The notes under the pieces were generated by a model that saw nothing but the letters and a program-made list of their open reading frames with translations, did no database searches and was not told the origin of the DNA. From Undaria pinnatifida (Eukaryota; Sar; Phaeophyceae; Laminariales; Alariaceae): a DNA stretch of 64,000 nt. How positions within the stretch are numbered: position 1 is the first letter of the stretch; each line of letters begins with the position of its first letter. Location: the NCBI GenBank assembly GCA_012845835.1, contig JABAKD010000029.1:14859453-14923452 (forward strand). Reading direction: 5' to 3'. Positions 41,125 to 52,709 of the stretch are shown one piece after another. The translations under genes and the position numbers were made by a program.

Positions 41125-41242
41125 GCCGTCATTGCCCCACAGAAACCGTTTGGCCCAACAACTGCTACCTCTACCGCAGCCGTCATTGCCCGACAGAAAC
41201 CGTTTGGTCCAACAACTGCTACCTCTACGGTAGAAGGCATCC
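41125..41242. repeat. Two tandem copies of a 54-57 bp unit
   Basis: GCCGTCATTGCCC(C/G)ACAGAA, ACCGTTTGG(C/T)CCAACAACTG, CTACCTCTAC twice in a row, directly after the minisatellite. Confidence 0.9.
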
Positions 41243-41334
41243 GCTTGATTCAGGAGTTACATACCTGGCCCACAAGCTGACTTCGTAAAGTTGTAAAAGA
41301 AAGGAAGCGCAACCCGACGAACAACCGCATCAGA

Positions 41335-41645
41335 CACCATCATCACCCATCACCATCAGTGCACCACCATCATCACCAGCATCACCATCAATGCACCATC
41401 ATCACCATGGCCTACAGTATAGCTATATGTATCGGATAAATCATGATGTCATGATGATGTTGAAAAAACACAAAGAACGGTGTTCCGAAGATATCGTCGA
41501 TCGAGTAGTTCCTCGGGTGAGGAACTCTGTACGGCCCAGAAAATTGTTGACCAAGAAGTGCTACCAGGTACCAGACGCCCCTTTCGTAGGACACGTGTCC
41601 TACGATAGGGATGCACTACTACTACTACTACTACTACTGCTGTAA
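41335..41645. repeat. CATCAC-rich and (CTA)n microsatellites
   Basis: CACCATCATCACC-type repeats at 41335-41410 and (CTA)8 at 41616-41640. TACCAGGTACCAG at 41561. Confidence 0.9.
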
Positions 41646-41884
41646 CGTAGCCCACAGTCAGGTCTTCATTAGGTTCTTGCTGTCTGTTGTTTCCAGGATA
41701 GACCAGATCAGGGTCAAAACACCTCAGGCACGGAGCTGATGGGGCAGCACAAGACGGGCGTTGTAATCCCGTATTTTCCCGACATCGTTACCATCTGTCG
41801 GAAGTGTTGAGCAATTAGAGGGTATTGTTAATAGTCCATTTGACCACTGCTAAAAGGTTAACCATTTGTCTACGCAAACCAAGC

Positions 41885-42135
41885 CTTATAACTCTGTGCC
41901 CCCTTGACCGGCGGGATAGCAGGTCGGGCGAATACACAGGCTGACGCGTCAATATACGCGCATTTCCATTTCCTGGGGATACCAGGGAGAGTAATTTTCA
42001 AATTCGGCATAGGGAAAGCCGTAAACGTGTGTTATTGGTGGACGGTGAGATTCGAACCCAAGACCCGAAAACCCATGGTCTGTCGACGACGCCATTTGTT
42101 AAGGAATCTGAGGGTATTTGTCCGTTTGACCACTC
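41885..42135 (-). mobile_element. Second tRNA-related SINE family (S2), copy 1
   Basis: Inverted relative to 45062-45330. The complement of a B box, GTGAGATTCGAACCCAAGAC, is followed by GAAAACCCATGGTC and GACGACGCCATTTGTTAAGG; the body end reads ATTTCCTGGGGATACCAGGG. A further partial repeat lies at 41800-41890. Confidence 0.7.
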
Positions 42136-43269
42136 ACTGGTAAAAGGTTAGCCAAGAGCCTACCCAAACCAGCCTTACAACAGAAGCATCGCAAGCCACA
42201 TATTATAATAATCGTACGAGTAATCAACCATGTTTTTCTTGTCTATACGTAAGTATATATGCGTGTCGCACTCTACAACATTAGCCCACCCTGTATTTGT
42301 CGCAGACGCAGACAGGCAGACCACGCGGCGATAACAGTGTGATAACATCAACATCTAGAAATCGGAAAGGGGGTCGAAGATGCGGCTATTCAAACAAATA
42401 GATGAGACTGGCTGTATATCTGCTCAACTCCTCGTTCTGACGCCGAAGCCTAAGACGCCTTACGCACGAGTTAAATAAGTGAATAAAGGGAACCTCGGGG
42501 ATCGGTCTTGTACTCGACCAAGGCTACATTAGGGGGGGCAATCTCACTGCTTTCTATTCCATCGCCTCACGGCCACTCATGATTCGCCATGCTGCTACGG
42601 TATGGCGCCTGACCATTTACGCTAGGGACCTAAATCTGGCAGCAAAATGGTGGCACGCCCTCTACCGTAGCTCGCGATATGCCAACGGCAATCGGGCTAT
42701 GAAAAGACGAAGAAGGCCAAGGCAACTGAGCGCGAGCGAGTATTCGAAGAGAAACGTAACAAAGGATGGACACGGAAATAATGTGGAAAGAGAAGACAAA
42801 CGCGCTGTAAATCGAAACAATGGCCCGCAGCGTGGGACCTGACGGGCGAGCGTGCAGCCATTGGCTGAAAGGCAAGAGCGAAGGCAAGCCATGCTGCAAA
42901 CCATAAAGGCAAGGCCCGCATCGTGGGACCTGAGAGGCTAACTTGGGGACATTGTTCAAAAACAAATAAGAGGAGGCACGCTGCGAAGCAATGGAAGCAG
43001 GGGGCGTAACGTGAAGCCTAAGAGGCTAGCGTGAGAGATCTGGTCGAATCGACAAACGAACAACCGGAGGCAAACACGAAGCCGAAGATAGAAGACAGAA
43101 GATACGCTGGAAAGCTAAAGCGTTGAGCAATAACGTGCGATTCTGAGGGGCGAGCTTAGAACGGGTACTATTAATGGCAAAATGAAACTAGACAGACGTG
43201 CGTCCCAAGCACTAAATTAACCGTTGCGGTCATCGACAGGACAGTCACGTCTCCACGTATTGACACAGT
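42136..43269. other. Stretch without recognised gene
   Basis: GCRNCGTGGGACCTGA followed by GGC(T/G) recurs at 42830 and 42915 with AAGGCAAG-like units between. The frame at 42579-42842 has no recognised domain. Confidence 0.5.
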
Positions 43270-43500
43270 AAGGGTATTGGGAGTCGTTCTATGGTGTAGC
43301 CCCCCCAACTTTTCTTTGACGAAATCGCCGGTTTGAAAACAAGCTCTCGGTCGTATCTCCTGAATTAATGTGCCCCGTGCCATCTCGATGTCGTTGTTTG
43401 ATAATCCTGTGCAACCAAGGAAATACATGAAGATGTTTTCTTCTAGCATCATTCCTCGTGTCGAGCAGCCATGAAATGTTCGTTAGAAAAAATGGCTGGT
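43270..43500 (-). repeat. Left arm of a ~230-bp inverted repeat with a conserved reading frame
   Basis: Minus-strand translation MYFLGCTGLSNNDIEMARGT, IQEIRPRACFQTGDFVKEKL, GGLHHRTT. The right arm (46105-46335, plus strand) gives NGYSNDDVGVARGAVFQEVR, PGVGFKTGDFV, GGYRRTT. Protein-level conservation suggests a fragment of a mobile-element gene; family not recognised. Confidence 0.65.
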
Positions 43501-44689
43501 TTGAGGGGGGCTATAGTAGAATCAGTCTTGGGCGGAGACACAGAGTGTCCCCAGCAGGTCTGCCAATTGAGCAGGTCCTCGAAGAGTACTCACTTTCGTA
43601 GCCTTTGTAGAGACATAGCTTTATTCGATTGCACCAGAACCCCGGATGGCTTCTGAGATCGGAGGCTCGTGCCTCCGATCTATTTCCTGACTATCCCGAA
43701 TATAAAACGCCAACCTTATAATACGAAACCCATCCAAAGTATCTCAATACGGATAATTACAGGCCTTTCAAGGCCGTATCTTAACACTAGCCCACCCTGA
43801 TGAGCCGCATATGCAGAAATATGGGAGATTCGGGGAAACTCCGGTTCTACGAACTAGACCATGAGTCAAAAATGCTGCTCCTCAAAACCCACTCCCACAC
43901 CTCTAACGGTCTGGCTATAGAGCCAGGAACACGCGAAGAAAAGCAGTTGAAGGAAACGCAGGCCCTACAATAAGGCAAAACTCGCCCATCAAAAATCTGC
44001 CGTGTACCGCCGGTGTGGCGGGGCGGGGGGGCAGAAAAGGCTCTAGAACATGCCGCATACCGCCGGTGTGGCGGGGGGGGGGCAGGAAGGCTCTACGGCA
44101 AACCAACCACAGGAAAGGTGCTATGGCAAGGCCAGCCCTCGTCGATATGGAGGGGAACACAGGAGCTAATACAAGGGAGAAATCGTGCCAAAAACTTCCC
44201 GCGGCCCATCGGCATGGCGGGGGGTTAGACGAGGAAACGACAAATACCCGGGATGGAAGGTGGCAACACCTACAGCCCCGCGAGGGGGGGGAGCGTTTAG
44301 ACGAAAAAACAAAGTATAACAAATACAACACACAAAGGACAGAGAAAAAAGATGACACACAGGCCCGTACATAGCCCTGTACCACGTTGCGCGCGAACAG
44401 GGTACCCTGGTCGCCCCCCGGCTCTGGGCTGAGGAGGGCGTCGGCAGGGCGAAATTGAACAACGACGAAAAAGTGACAGCCCTGCGCCTCAGATAGCGGC
44501 GTTCTACCCAAACCCTGGCCCGGCACTGAGCAGGGGGTTCGGCAGGACAAAAAGAAGAAAAAAAAAGAAAGAACCGCCCCAAAACCCAACGAAGACTCTC
44601 AGGACACTACGAACAACCCAAAGACAAAGACTCAAACCTCATAACCCCAAAAAATGGAAAACTATCGAGGAGCGGTGGCGGCTTGAAAG
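43501..44689. other. Stretch without recognised gene; 48-bp duplication
   Basis: TACCGCCGGTGTGGCGGGGC then CAG(A)AAGGCTCTA occurs twice at 44003-44098. The 224-codon minus frame across 43915-44589 has Phe/Ser-rich composition from purine tracts and is not credible. Confidence 0.5.
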
Positions 44690-45007
44690 TCACCTGACCA
44701 CGGCCGCGCCTTGACATTTGTCTGCGTTACGTTGGATCCCCCGAGGAAACGCACTGGCGATGTGAACTTGCAGGCACCAAGAGCCTCGTACACGGCTCCC
44801 TTCGAGTCGTGTAGCGCGCCGGGGGAAGAGGAAGTTTAATCGGTCCCGGGCCATCCAGAATACGGGCCAGGTATGCCTTGTCCTCGATAGTGCTCGCGCT
44901 GATTTTTCCAAGCCACCGCAACCCATCGTCTCCCTTGTACCAAAAGTGGGCTCCCTTAGGGAGTACCGTGTCGTGGTCGCGACGGAGCGAATCCGCGCGG
45001 GGAACAC
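44690..45007 (-). pseudogene. LTR-retrotransposon-like polyprotein fragment, frameshifted
   Basis: The minus strand reads GAHFWYKGDDGLRWLGKISA, EDKAYLARILDGPGPIKLPL, PARYTTRR in one frame, and then RVRGSWCLQVHIASAFPRGI in another, so at least one frameshift separates them. WYKGDDG...Y.ARxLDxPGPIKL resembles segments near the integrase/gag ends of algal LTR elements. Family assignment is tentative and no LTRs were seen. Confidence 0.4.
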
Positions 45008-45061
45008 AGGCGTAGCCCGGCGCTAGGAAACGTTCGCCGATGTAGCGGGAGAGTGGTAAAA

Positions 45062-45330
45062 AATGGACTAATACCCCACTAAAACCCTAACAAATGGCGT
45101 CGTCGGCAGGACCATGGGTTTTTCGGGTCGTGGGTTCAAATCCCACCATCCACAACAATAAACTTTGCAGACTTTTCCCATGTCGAACTTGAAAAATGCT
45201 CTCCCCGGTATCCCCAGGAAATGAAACCGCTTGGATACTGACAGGTCCGCCCGTATATCTGGCCGACTTGCTATCCCGCCGTTTCAGGGGGGGGAAATTT
45301 TACAAGGCTTGGTTTGTGTAAGCTATTGGT
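45062..45330 (+). mobile_element. Second tRNA-related SINE family (S2), copy 2
   Basis: Possible A box TGGCGTCGTCGG, then GACCATGGGTTTTTCGGGTC and B box GGGTTCAAATCCC (45132-45144). The body runs GTATCCCCAGGAAATG to TTGCTATCCCGCCG. A fragment of the head recurs at 45345-45395 (GGACTAGTACCCCACTAATA). Confidence 0.7.
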
Positions 45331-45639
45331 TAACCTTTTGCGAGCGGTCAAACGGACTAGTACCCCACTAATACCTTAACAAAAATGTGTATTAACTGTC
45401 TGGACCAGTACCACGCGAGTGTCCATTGTGTAATTAAAGAGATCGACCTGTCGGAAGACCCTCTGCCGTATCAATGGATGGGAAATGAGGCGTGGAGGCC
45501 CTTCTGTTGTGTGTGCAAAAACCGCCTAGGATGATTGGGGTAATGCAGCCGCTCATACTGAAGCACAGGGCTGTTGTTCGTGTGTTGTACCCTTTTCGCA
45601 GATAAATCCCCCCCCCCAACACATGCTACTAGAGAGTAG

Positions 45640-46000
45640 GATTCGCATGGTAGGATGATGTGAAATATACAAGGAGGAACGGGATGCGTTAGAGGAGGAG
45701 ATGAGGAAATTAGACGAATGTGACATGGAAGAGTTTCGCAGACTAGGGCAGTAGCGAGAAAACGATCGCTATCCTAGGAGATAGACGGTGGCGACAGACT
45801 GCGAATCAGGACGGGGATGGGATGATAAGCAAACAGTTTTTATGTAACCCATGAAAGAAGCGTATTGAGCGCCCAAATGTTGAAGGTGTCTCTATTAGGA
45901 GTAGTATGAACGGTGCTCCGTCTCGAAAGGGATGCGTGGTCAATGGTATGGTCAATTGACTAGGGCGAGCAACAAATGAGTACGCCCCCTTCCCAACCCC
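45640..46000 (+). mobile_element. LINE-B 3' end fragment
   Basis: GAAATATACAAGGAGGAACG, GAGGAGATGAGGAAATTAGA, CTATCCTAGGAGATAGACGG, ATGCGTGGTCAATGGTATGG match, in reverse complement, 58503-58900. The reading frame is interrupted. Positions 45400-45640 hold nothing recognised. Confidence 0.65.
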
Positions 46001-46104
46001 CAACACGTGCTACGGCAAAGGTTCGCCAACCTTTTTTTTTCTGAGGCTCTACCCTTGAGTCTTGTTAAGACTGGTTCTACGATACTCCCCCCCAAAACCA
46101 GCGA

Positions 46105-46335
46105 TATCCTTTTTTTTTTCTTTAACGAACGTTTCACGGCTGCTCACCAGAAGCGATGCGATGAAAACTTTATCCTCATGTATTTTCTTGTTTGCAAACG
46201 GCTATTCGAACGATGACGTCGGGGTGGCAAGGGGCGCCGTATTTCAGGAGGTACGGCCGGGAGTTGGTTTCAAAACCGGCGATTTCGTTATAAAAAAAAG
46301 TTGGGGGGGCTACCGTAGAACAACTCTTGAGCCTT
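46105..46335 (+). repeat. Right arm of the inverted repeat (partner 43270-43500)
   Basis: Carries GTTTCACGGCTGCTC, ATGTATTTTCTTG, GTGGCAAGGGGCGCCGTATT, CAAAACCGGCGATTTCG, GGGGGGCTACCGTAGAACAA. The frame is shifted once near 46200 relative to the left arm. Confidence 0.65.
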
Positions 46336-48134
46336 CTTAAGCCTTCGAAGCCAAAAACACATTTTGAGTAAACCGAAAGTGGAACCTTTGAGATGGCCGA
46401 AACCATGGCCTAGGTGCAAAAAGCACCCATGCTGTTAAACAAGAAGAAGTACATTCCTACGATAGTGGGCTTAAGGAGGCCCACTATTCACGAATAAAAT
46501 TGCCAAAAAGTGCTATCTCTATCGTACCACGCGTCCCCGCCCCCGCCCTGGTTCCTCGCTAGGGGCGTAGCGTTGTAGCGTGTTCTGTTTTTCAAAGATG
46601 CATTTTCGCCTGTCACACCCCCCTCGCTGGGAGTGTAGCAGTAGTCTTGTGTTCTTCCGCTCTCGGCATGCTTTTTCGCCCGGCCTCCCTCCGCCGAAAG
46701 TATGGCGGTATTATAGCTGCGATGTCTGGCGTTTTCGAGCTCCTTGTGGGTAGGGCTCCCTTCCGGTTCCCCTTTTGGCGTTCCCTCAGCAGGGTTCGTA
46801 GTCTCGAGGGGTAGACGTGTGGGAGAAGGTCTTGATGAGCCGCATCCCGCATCTTCGATTCACGTTGCACAGCATTTTGCGGAAGTGGTAATTCCCCGAA
46901 TCTTCCATTTTGATGCATATTATACGGCTTATTTTGAGGGTGGGCTAATGTTGTAGTATGACCCTGGAAGGCCAACAAGGGCCCAGCATAGGACTTCGCG
47001 AAGTAGTGCCTTATTATTTACAAGGCATACGCGTATAGGGGACAGGGGTGTTACAGGACGACAGGCAAGAGCTTATTCTTGCACTTTAAGACCTTCAACT
47101 AGTAACAGCCCGAATTGGATAAGACACCAAAGCTCTTCAAACCGAGTACACGGAAAGAGTGAGTGACAACGCGGGACATGGTTAGAAGGCAAACCTGAAA
47201 GAGACGACGTGTGTGTCCCAGGAAATATTTTAACGTGACACCATTGGGGGCGGGGTGCCTTGTTCCGACCGCGGCGCCGACCGCGAATATCTCGAGCACG
47301 AAGTTACGGCCGAGGGCTGTCGAACTCGCTGCTCCAAACGGAACATCGTCGGTCGTCGTTACCCCCGCCGGCGTCCCACGCCACCCCGCTCCGCCCCGCC
47401 CCGTCCTTCAAGGTGACTCCGACCGCCATAACACTAGCAACATGTCCACCACCGAAGTTGCTGGACATGCTGTGCCCACGTGTCTATCGACGCCTCTCCT
47501 TGGACAGCCTGTAGGCGCCAGCGTCGGATCGAACGATATTATGTCCTTCGCGGCCACCGATTCCCCACCCCCCTTTCATTCGAACGAAGCTAGGATTGTA
47601 TCCTGGATCTAACGTAACCCCATTTACCTCCCTGTACGCTGCACTCTGGACACGCCTCCCACCCCGGTGGCCCGGGCTGCTTCTTGTGGTTGATGCTGCA
47701 ATTAAGCCGCCATCGACGCGACCGATGCGTTATACGGTAGGAATAGCACTTTTTGGACCAAACGGTTTCAAAATGGCGGGCTTCTCGAAGGAGGAATCAC
47801 CGACTATCTTTGGAACCACGTGTTGGTGTTTCCATTATTTATGAGTTGTACGCGTGTAGCCAGCCCAGATGGAGATGGGATTGTCCTTCGATGTTAGGTG
47901 AACAACGTTTATTTTTCGTCAAAGTACCTGGTGGATCGTTGTGTGGTTGTGTGGTTGTGTTTGGGGTATCGAGCTTCCCCCAGTGAGGACAGCCAGGAAA
48001 AAAATGAGGCACCCCTCTGCCGTTGCAAAATCGTAAATCACTGCTATAACATTTTTCTTTCGACACTGTTTTTCTCTGAAGACCCTGACGGGGCTAACCA
48101 AAAGTTGGTCACGCATCGAACAAATGAGATACCC
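46336..48134. other. Stretch without recognised gene
   Basis: The plus strand is open at 47211-47612; an internal ATG at 47442 would give a 56-residue peptide starting MSTTEVAGHAVPTC. No family recognised. 46500-46980 is GC-rich with no supported frame. Confidence 0.45.
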
Positions 48135-48430
48135 ACTGACCTATAGATGATCTATAGATGATCCGTGTCCTTCAGGGCTGACAGATCCCTGGTCTACATG
48201 ATCTGCACGACCAATAGATAGATCATTTTGGGTTAGGGTGGGAGCCGTAGGATCTGCGTGACCTAGTACGTGTTTCCTGGGTTGGATCTGTACTTCATAG
48301 ATCCCGGACAACATAGATATGATACCATAACACGACAGATATAGGATCTAGATGGTATATACAATCTAGATGGCTTAAGCGATCTAGATGGTCTAGACGA
48401 TATCAGATGGTGTTCGTCATCCGTCCGGTG
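48135..48430. repeat. GATCTAGATG-rich dispersed element, copy 3
   Basis: CTATAGATGATCTATAGATG, GACAGATCCCTGGTCTACAT, GGGAGCCGTAGGATCTGCGT and CGATCTAGATGGTCTAGACG. Same order as the 22795 copy, but with a shorter terminal array. Confidence 0.75.
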
Positions 48431-48929
48431 TAGGCATAAAAGGAAGTTATACTTTGTGCATAGGTTTCCTATCTCAAGTGGTTCCGATTTTTTTTATTTT
48501 CCGGGGATGTCATGATTAGTGGTCAGCGTTGAAACTCATACGAATAGCACTCTTGCACATTGTGGGGTGGCAAGCACAATAATAGTTCTTCAGACACTTG
48601 CGTTAGGATGTCGTGCGGTCTCCGACCCTCGGCGCTCGTTGTCTTCTGCCGCTCGCAGCCCCCACAGCCTTGGGTATATAGCCAGAACCGAGCATGTGCG
48701 CTTAACGTTTTTTCGCTTCAACAACCTCGGCCCTGCCTCCCCTCCCCCCTCCATACAGCGCAATTGTGATACCCCCCCGTCATTTTCCATTGGATTTTGT
48801 GTTTCGACTCGGACGCATCGCCGCCAAACCACTGCCGCCTCTATTAATACCGCTATTTGGCCACTGAAAATTGTGGTTGCGTCCATCGACAACCGCTGCT
48901 GCCTTATTGTTAGCATCGCCCTCTTTGGG
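48431..48929. other. Stretch without recognised gene
   Basis: Open frames of 169 codons (+) and 108 codons (-) overlap; neither shows a known domain. Confidence 0.45.
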
Positions 48930-49095
48930 ATCAGGCACCAATGTCAACGTCATCAGGCAATGGCAATGACATCAGGCAATGTCAATGACATCAGGCAATT
49001 ATACTGTAATAAGGCAATTTTACTGTAATAAGGCAATGTCAATGCCATCAGGCGATGTCCACGTCGCCAGGCAATTTTACTGTAATAAGGCAATG
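48930..49095. repeat. Minisatellite with two interleaved unit types
   Basis: Units ATCAGGCAATGTCAATGAC and AATAAGGCAATTTTACTGT share the GGCAAT core and occur in blocks; about eight units in total. Confidence 0.85.
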
Positions 49096-49202
49096 TGCAG
49101 CATCAAGCCGAAACGTTGCTTACGTAAAGACGTTGCTCGCATGAAGAACGGCTTTGCAAAGAAGCAGATGGTCCGGTGGGTATCTCGCGATCACTAATCT
49201 GG

Positions 49203-49372
49203 TGAGTACATTGAGTACGGTGAGTACAGTGAGTACAGTGAGTACAGTGAGTACAGTGAGTACAGTGAGTACAGTGAGTACATTGAGTACAGTGAGTACA
49301 GCGAGTCAGTGAGTACAGTGAGTACAGTGAGTACAGTGAGTACAGTGAGTACAGTGAGTACAATTTAATGAG
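49203..49372. repeat. (GAGTACAGT)n 9-bp microsatellite
   Basis: About 18 units of GTGAGTACA, few variants. The complement-strand frame (YSLYSLYSL, THCTHCTHC) is an artefact. Confidence 0.97.
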
Positions 49373-49884
49373 TACAAGGACGTCGACCCTCAGGGTTACA
49401 TCGAACCATACATAATTTCCCTCCATTGGGTTGATTGGGTTGATTGGGTGACAAGTCACCCCACGCTAGGGGTCCAGCAGAGTTTCTGGGCTTCTGATAA
49501 CAACGTGAGAGATCAATAACTCACCCGGAACATGACTTCGAAGACATTCATTCGTTCGCGCTACCCAACCCGACTCGTAAAATTTTCACACTAACCGATA
49601 GACCTACACTTGAGGAGCTCAACCGGTCACACACAATTAGTTCTTCCGACAACTGCAACCCCTACGATAGATACGATAGATACGATAGAGGTGCTGTACC
49701 CGTTTTTTTTCTGATTTTTTGTTTCTCAATTTGGGAGCGTGAGACCTCTCCAACCAAGAACTGATTTGGAGAAAAAAATAAAACTGCTGCCTGGTCCCGG
49801 ATGAAAATATCCCATGGCCGAGGTACAAAACGACAACAATCATCCCAAAACAAAAATGTCGTACAATATTTTAGACGATTTGGG

Positions 49885-52709
49885 GTTGTTGTTGTTGTTG
49901 TTGTTGTTCTCACATTAACTCGCAAAATCAAGTCCGTGGCCACAGGACAGGCTCCAGTCACTCTGGAGCTGAGGAATACCCCAGGGAAAAACACAAACAA
50001 CCCAAGGTGGTACACGCATATGCCACAGCTGACGCAATTCATGCCTCCACCAGAAACATATAAAAGTGAAATCGGGAGTCAGTCTACGATGTGCCAGGTC
50101 CATGCCGGTGCATACGTCTCATTACTCGCGCCTGGAAAAACCGACTATACCGCTTGCCACCCAAGAAAGACTACCACGTATATATTACGCGTAGCATCTA
50201 TCACTACGCATACGCACGACAGACGCAAGTCAATTGGAAAAAAGAAACACAGAGAAGAAAAGAAGATAAAGGAAGGGAAATCAATTGGAAAAAAGAAACA
50301 AATAAAAGAAAAGAAGATAAAGGAAAGGAAAGAAAAGAAAAGAAAGCGGAAAAAAAAACAAAAAAACGAAAAAACGAAAAAGGAAAGAAAGGAAAGAAAA
50401 TCCAAGAAAAGCAAGAAAAAGACAAGACAAGAAGAGGAAGAAAGGAAAGGAAAAGAGAAAAAAAACGTTGTACTAGCAGACCTAGGAACTGGCTGAATAC
50501 GGCATTGCTCAAAGAGGGTATCAAGTGCATCATCAGTGGCACTGGGGAGAGAACGCAACATGGCGAAGAAGTCAGGGCGGTCTTACGCCATCTTGTGACG
50601 GCCATTGGAAGGCCCGCAACGTTCAAGACGATGATGGCCAAACCCAGACTTCAGTCTCTGGGGAATAACGCCCCCCCTTCCCCCCCCCCCCTTCCCCCCT
50701 TCCCCCCTTCCCCCCCCCCTCTCCCTCCCTCCCCCCTCCCCCCCTGCCCCCCCCCCCCCCCCGCCTCCCCCCCCCCCCCCCCCTTCCCCCTCCCCCCCTC
50801 CCCCCCTTCCCCTTCCCCCCGGTCGCTTAGAGATGCCGACGGTGGATGGCGCTGCCGCAGTCTTTGCGCGTCGCTCTGCAGCTTTGCGTCTCTCCGTTTC
50901 ATGCCAATTCCGCATGAACAACTCGGCTCCCTCCTCTGCTCGTCGAAACCATCTGCCAGCCTTCTGACCAGCCTTTTGCCACCCTTCGAATTTCATTCCG
51001 AAGATCGACATATCCTCCTTCAGATGATCCATCCAGCCTTTCTCTTGCCCCCCTGGGTAGCCCTTACCCCCAACAAACTCCCCAAACATCACCCTCTGTG
51101 GCAGACGCTCCTCCCCCATACGTGCCACGAATCCCGCAAACAAAATCCTCCGTTTGCGCACTATCACCTCAATGCTCTCGGAAGCTGTCTTGGCAAGCGC
51201 GTCGGCGTACGATAGGGTGTGGTCGTCGCGCTTCCGTTTCCGCCATCCAAGGCATCGGAGGAGCATGGAGCGGTGAACCCGTCGTAGCCTGTCATAGTCA
51301 GGCTTCTTCGGGCTCCACGTCATGCAACCGTAAAGAAGTGTCTCGACCACCTCAGCTTTCAGCAACCGCACCTTCAACCGTAAGCGCACACCCGGGCGAT
51401 CATAGATTTCCATCTTGTACCCGTGGAAGCACGCCCAGACCCTCTGAAGACGCCGCGTTATTTCAATGCTAAGGTCTCTGTCTGCGGTGGTAGCCCCGCC
51501 CCAGTACACAAACTCGATTGTTTGTTTGTATACCTGGCCGGCTGCGTTGTTTGTGAAGGACACTTTCCCCCCGCCTTTGGTTTCCAGGCACATTATCTCT
51601 GTTTTTGCCTCGGATACCGTAAGCCCGAACGACGAGCACGCAGTCACAATCACAGTCATCATCCTCTCCAGCCCTTCTGATGATCGCGATACGATGCCCG
51701 CATCGTCCGCGTACAGCATACCCCACAATCTCTGCACCTCCTCCCCCTCCTTCCCCCTCCGCCCGTCGACTTTGCCTGTGCGTGAAGTGCCCTTCTTCTC
51801 GCCTTCCTCCTTTCGTTGGAGCTGCACCATGTTGTCCGTGATGGCTGCATCCGCGAGGAAGCGTTCCTCGGCCACACGCAGTACCACCTTGAAAAACATG
51901 TTGAACAGCAGTGGCGCGAGCACGCATCCTTGCCTGAGACCTTGCCCCACGTCGAACTTATCCGAGCACTCTCCATCATCCAACCGCACGCATGCTTGCA
52001 TATCGTCGTGGAATTGGCGGATGACGGCGAGCATTCTCGGTGGCACGCCAAAACGAGCAAGGACAACCCACAGAAGCGTTCGGTCGACGGAGTCGTATAC
52101 TTTGGTGAGGTCGATAAATCACAAGTACAAGGGGGTGTCCTTCTTTCGCGCCAGTTCCTGCAGTCGTCGTACTACGAACATCATGTCAACCGTCGAGCGT
52201 CGGGTCTTAGCCCACACTGTTCCTCCGGCAGAATGTTCTCGCGTTCGCAATAGTCACTCAGGCGACCCGCGATGACTTTGAGGTGTACTTTGCCGGCGTG
52301 AGCCACGAGGGAGATGCCACGATAATTGCCAAACTCAGTCCGGTCTTTCTTCTTGTGAAGCACCTTAATCGTTGCATATTTCCATTGTTGCGGCACGCCA
52401 CCTCCCCTCCACGCAGCGACGATGATATCGTGGAACTTTCCGAGGGTGTTCAATTCTCCTTCGTCGGCCAAAAACCTTCAAGAGCTCGGCCGGGAGACCG
52501 TCGGGCCGTACCGCCTTTCGGTTTGCCAACGCACGGATCGCCTTCTTTACTTCGTACCTAGACGGGACATCGTCCAGTGGTCTGCACGGGGGCCACTGCT
52601 TAAGCTCGTCCGCAATGCTCGGATCGAGGGTCGGCGACTTGGTGTTAAGCAGTTTGTGAAACCACCTCACCCACCACTCGCGGATGAGGGCATTATCCCG
52701 CCCCGTCAT
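49885..52709 (-). mobile_element. LINE-A copy 2, longest copy (5'-truncated)
   Basis: On the minus strand: reverse transcriptase region from 52709, C-rich array complement at 50672-50822, 3' UTR with purine/pyrimidine tract at 50232-50465, then the shared 3' end and a (GTT)n/(AAC)n tail at 49885-49908. It lacks the endonuclease ORF, so it is truncated at the 5' end. Confidence 0.88.
50583..52709 (-). pseudogene. LINE-A reverse transcriptase with frameshifts and a stop
   Basis: RT motifs in order: AIRALANRKAVRPDGLPAEL; (frameshift) [20 protein letters not shown] then YRGISLV and PEEQCGLRP; (frameshift) a TGA at about 52119-52121 directly before [13 protein letters not shown] (motif A, catalytic Asp); [20 protein letters not shown] (motif B region); [14 protein letters not shown] (motif C) near 51710. 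The last 487 codons are intact. At least two frameshifts and one stop make it inactive. In active relatives this enzyme primes cDNA synthesis at the insertion site. Confidence 0.88.

Noticed and set aside
40445-41240. Frames of 179 and 247 codons over the minisatellite
   Set aside because: Open on both strands because of repeat periodicity; the 44-bp units break the periodic frame.
43915-44589. 224-codon minus-strand frame
   Set aside because: Phe/Ser/Pro-rich composition from purine tracts and a duplicated GC-rich unit; no domain.
45062-45150. Functional tRNA gene
   Set aside because: The B box is good, but the head does not close into a cloverleaf by eye and the sequence continues into a repeated SINE body.
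50091-51215. 374-codon plus-strand frame
   Set aside because: It crosses the antisense of LINE-A (purine tract, C-rich array, RT region); Lys/Glu then Pro runs are antisense artefacts.
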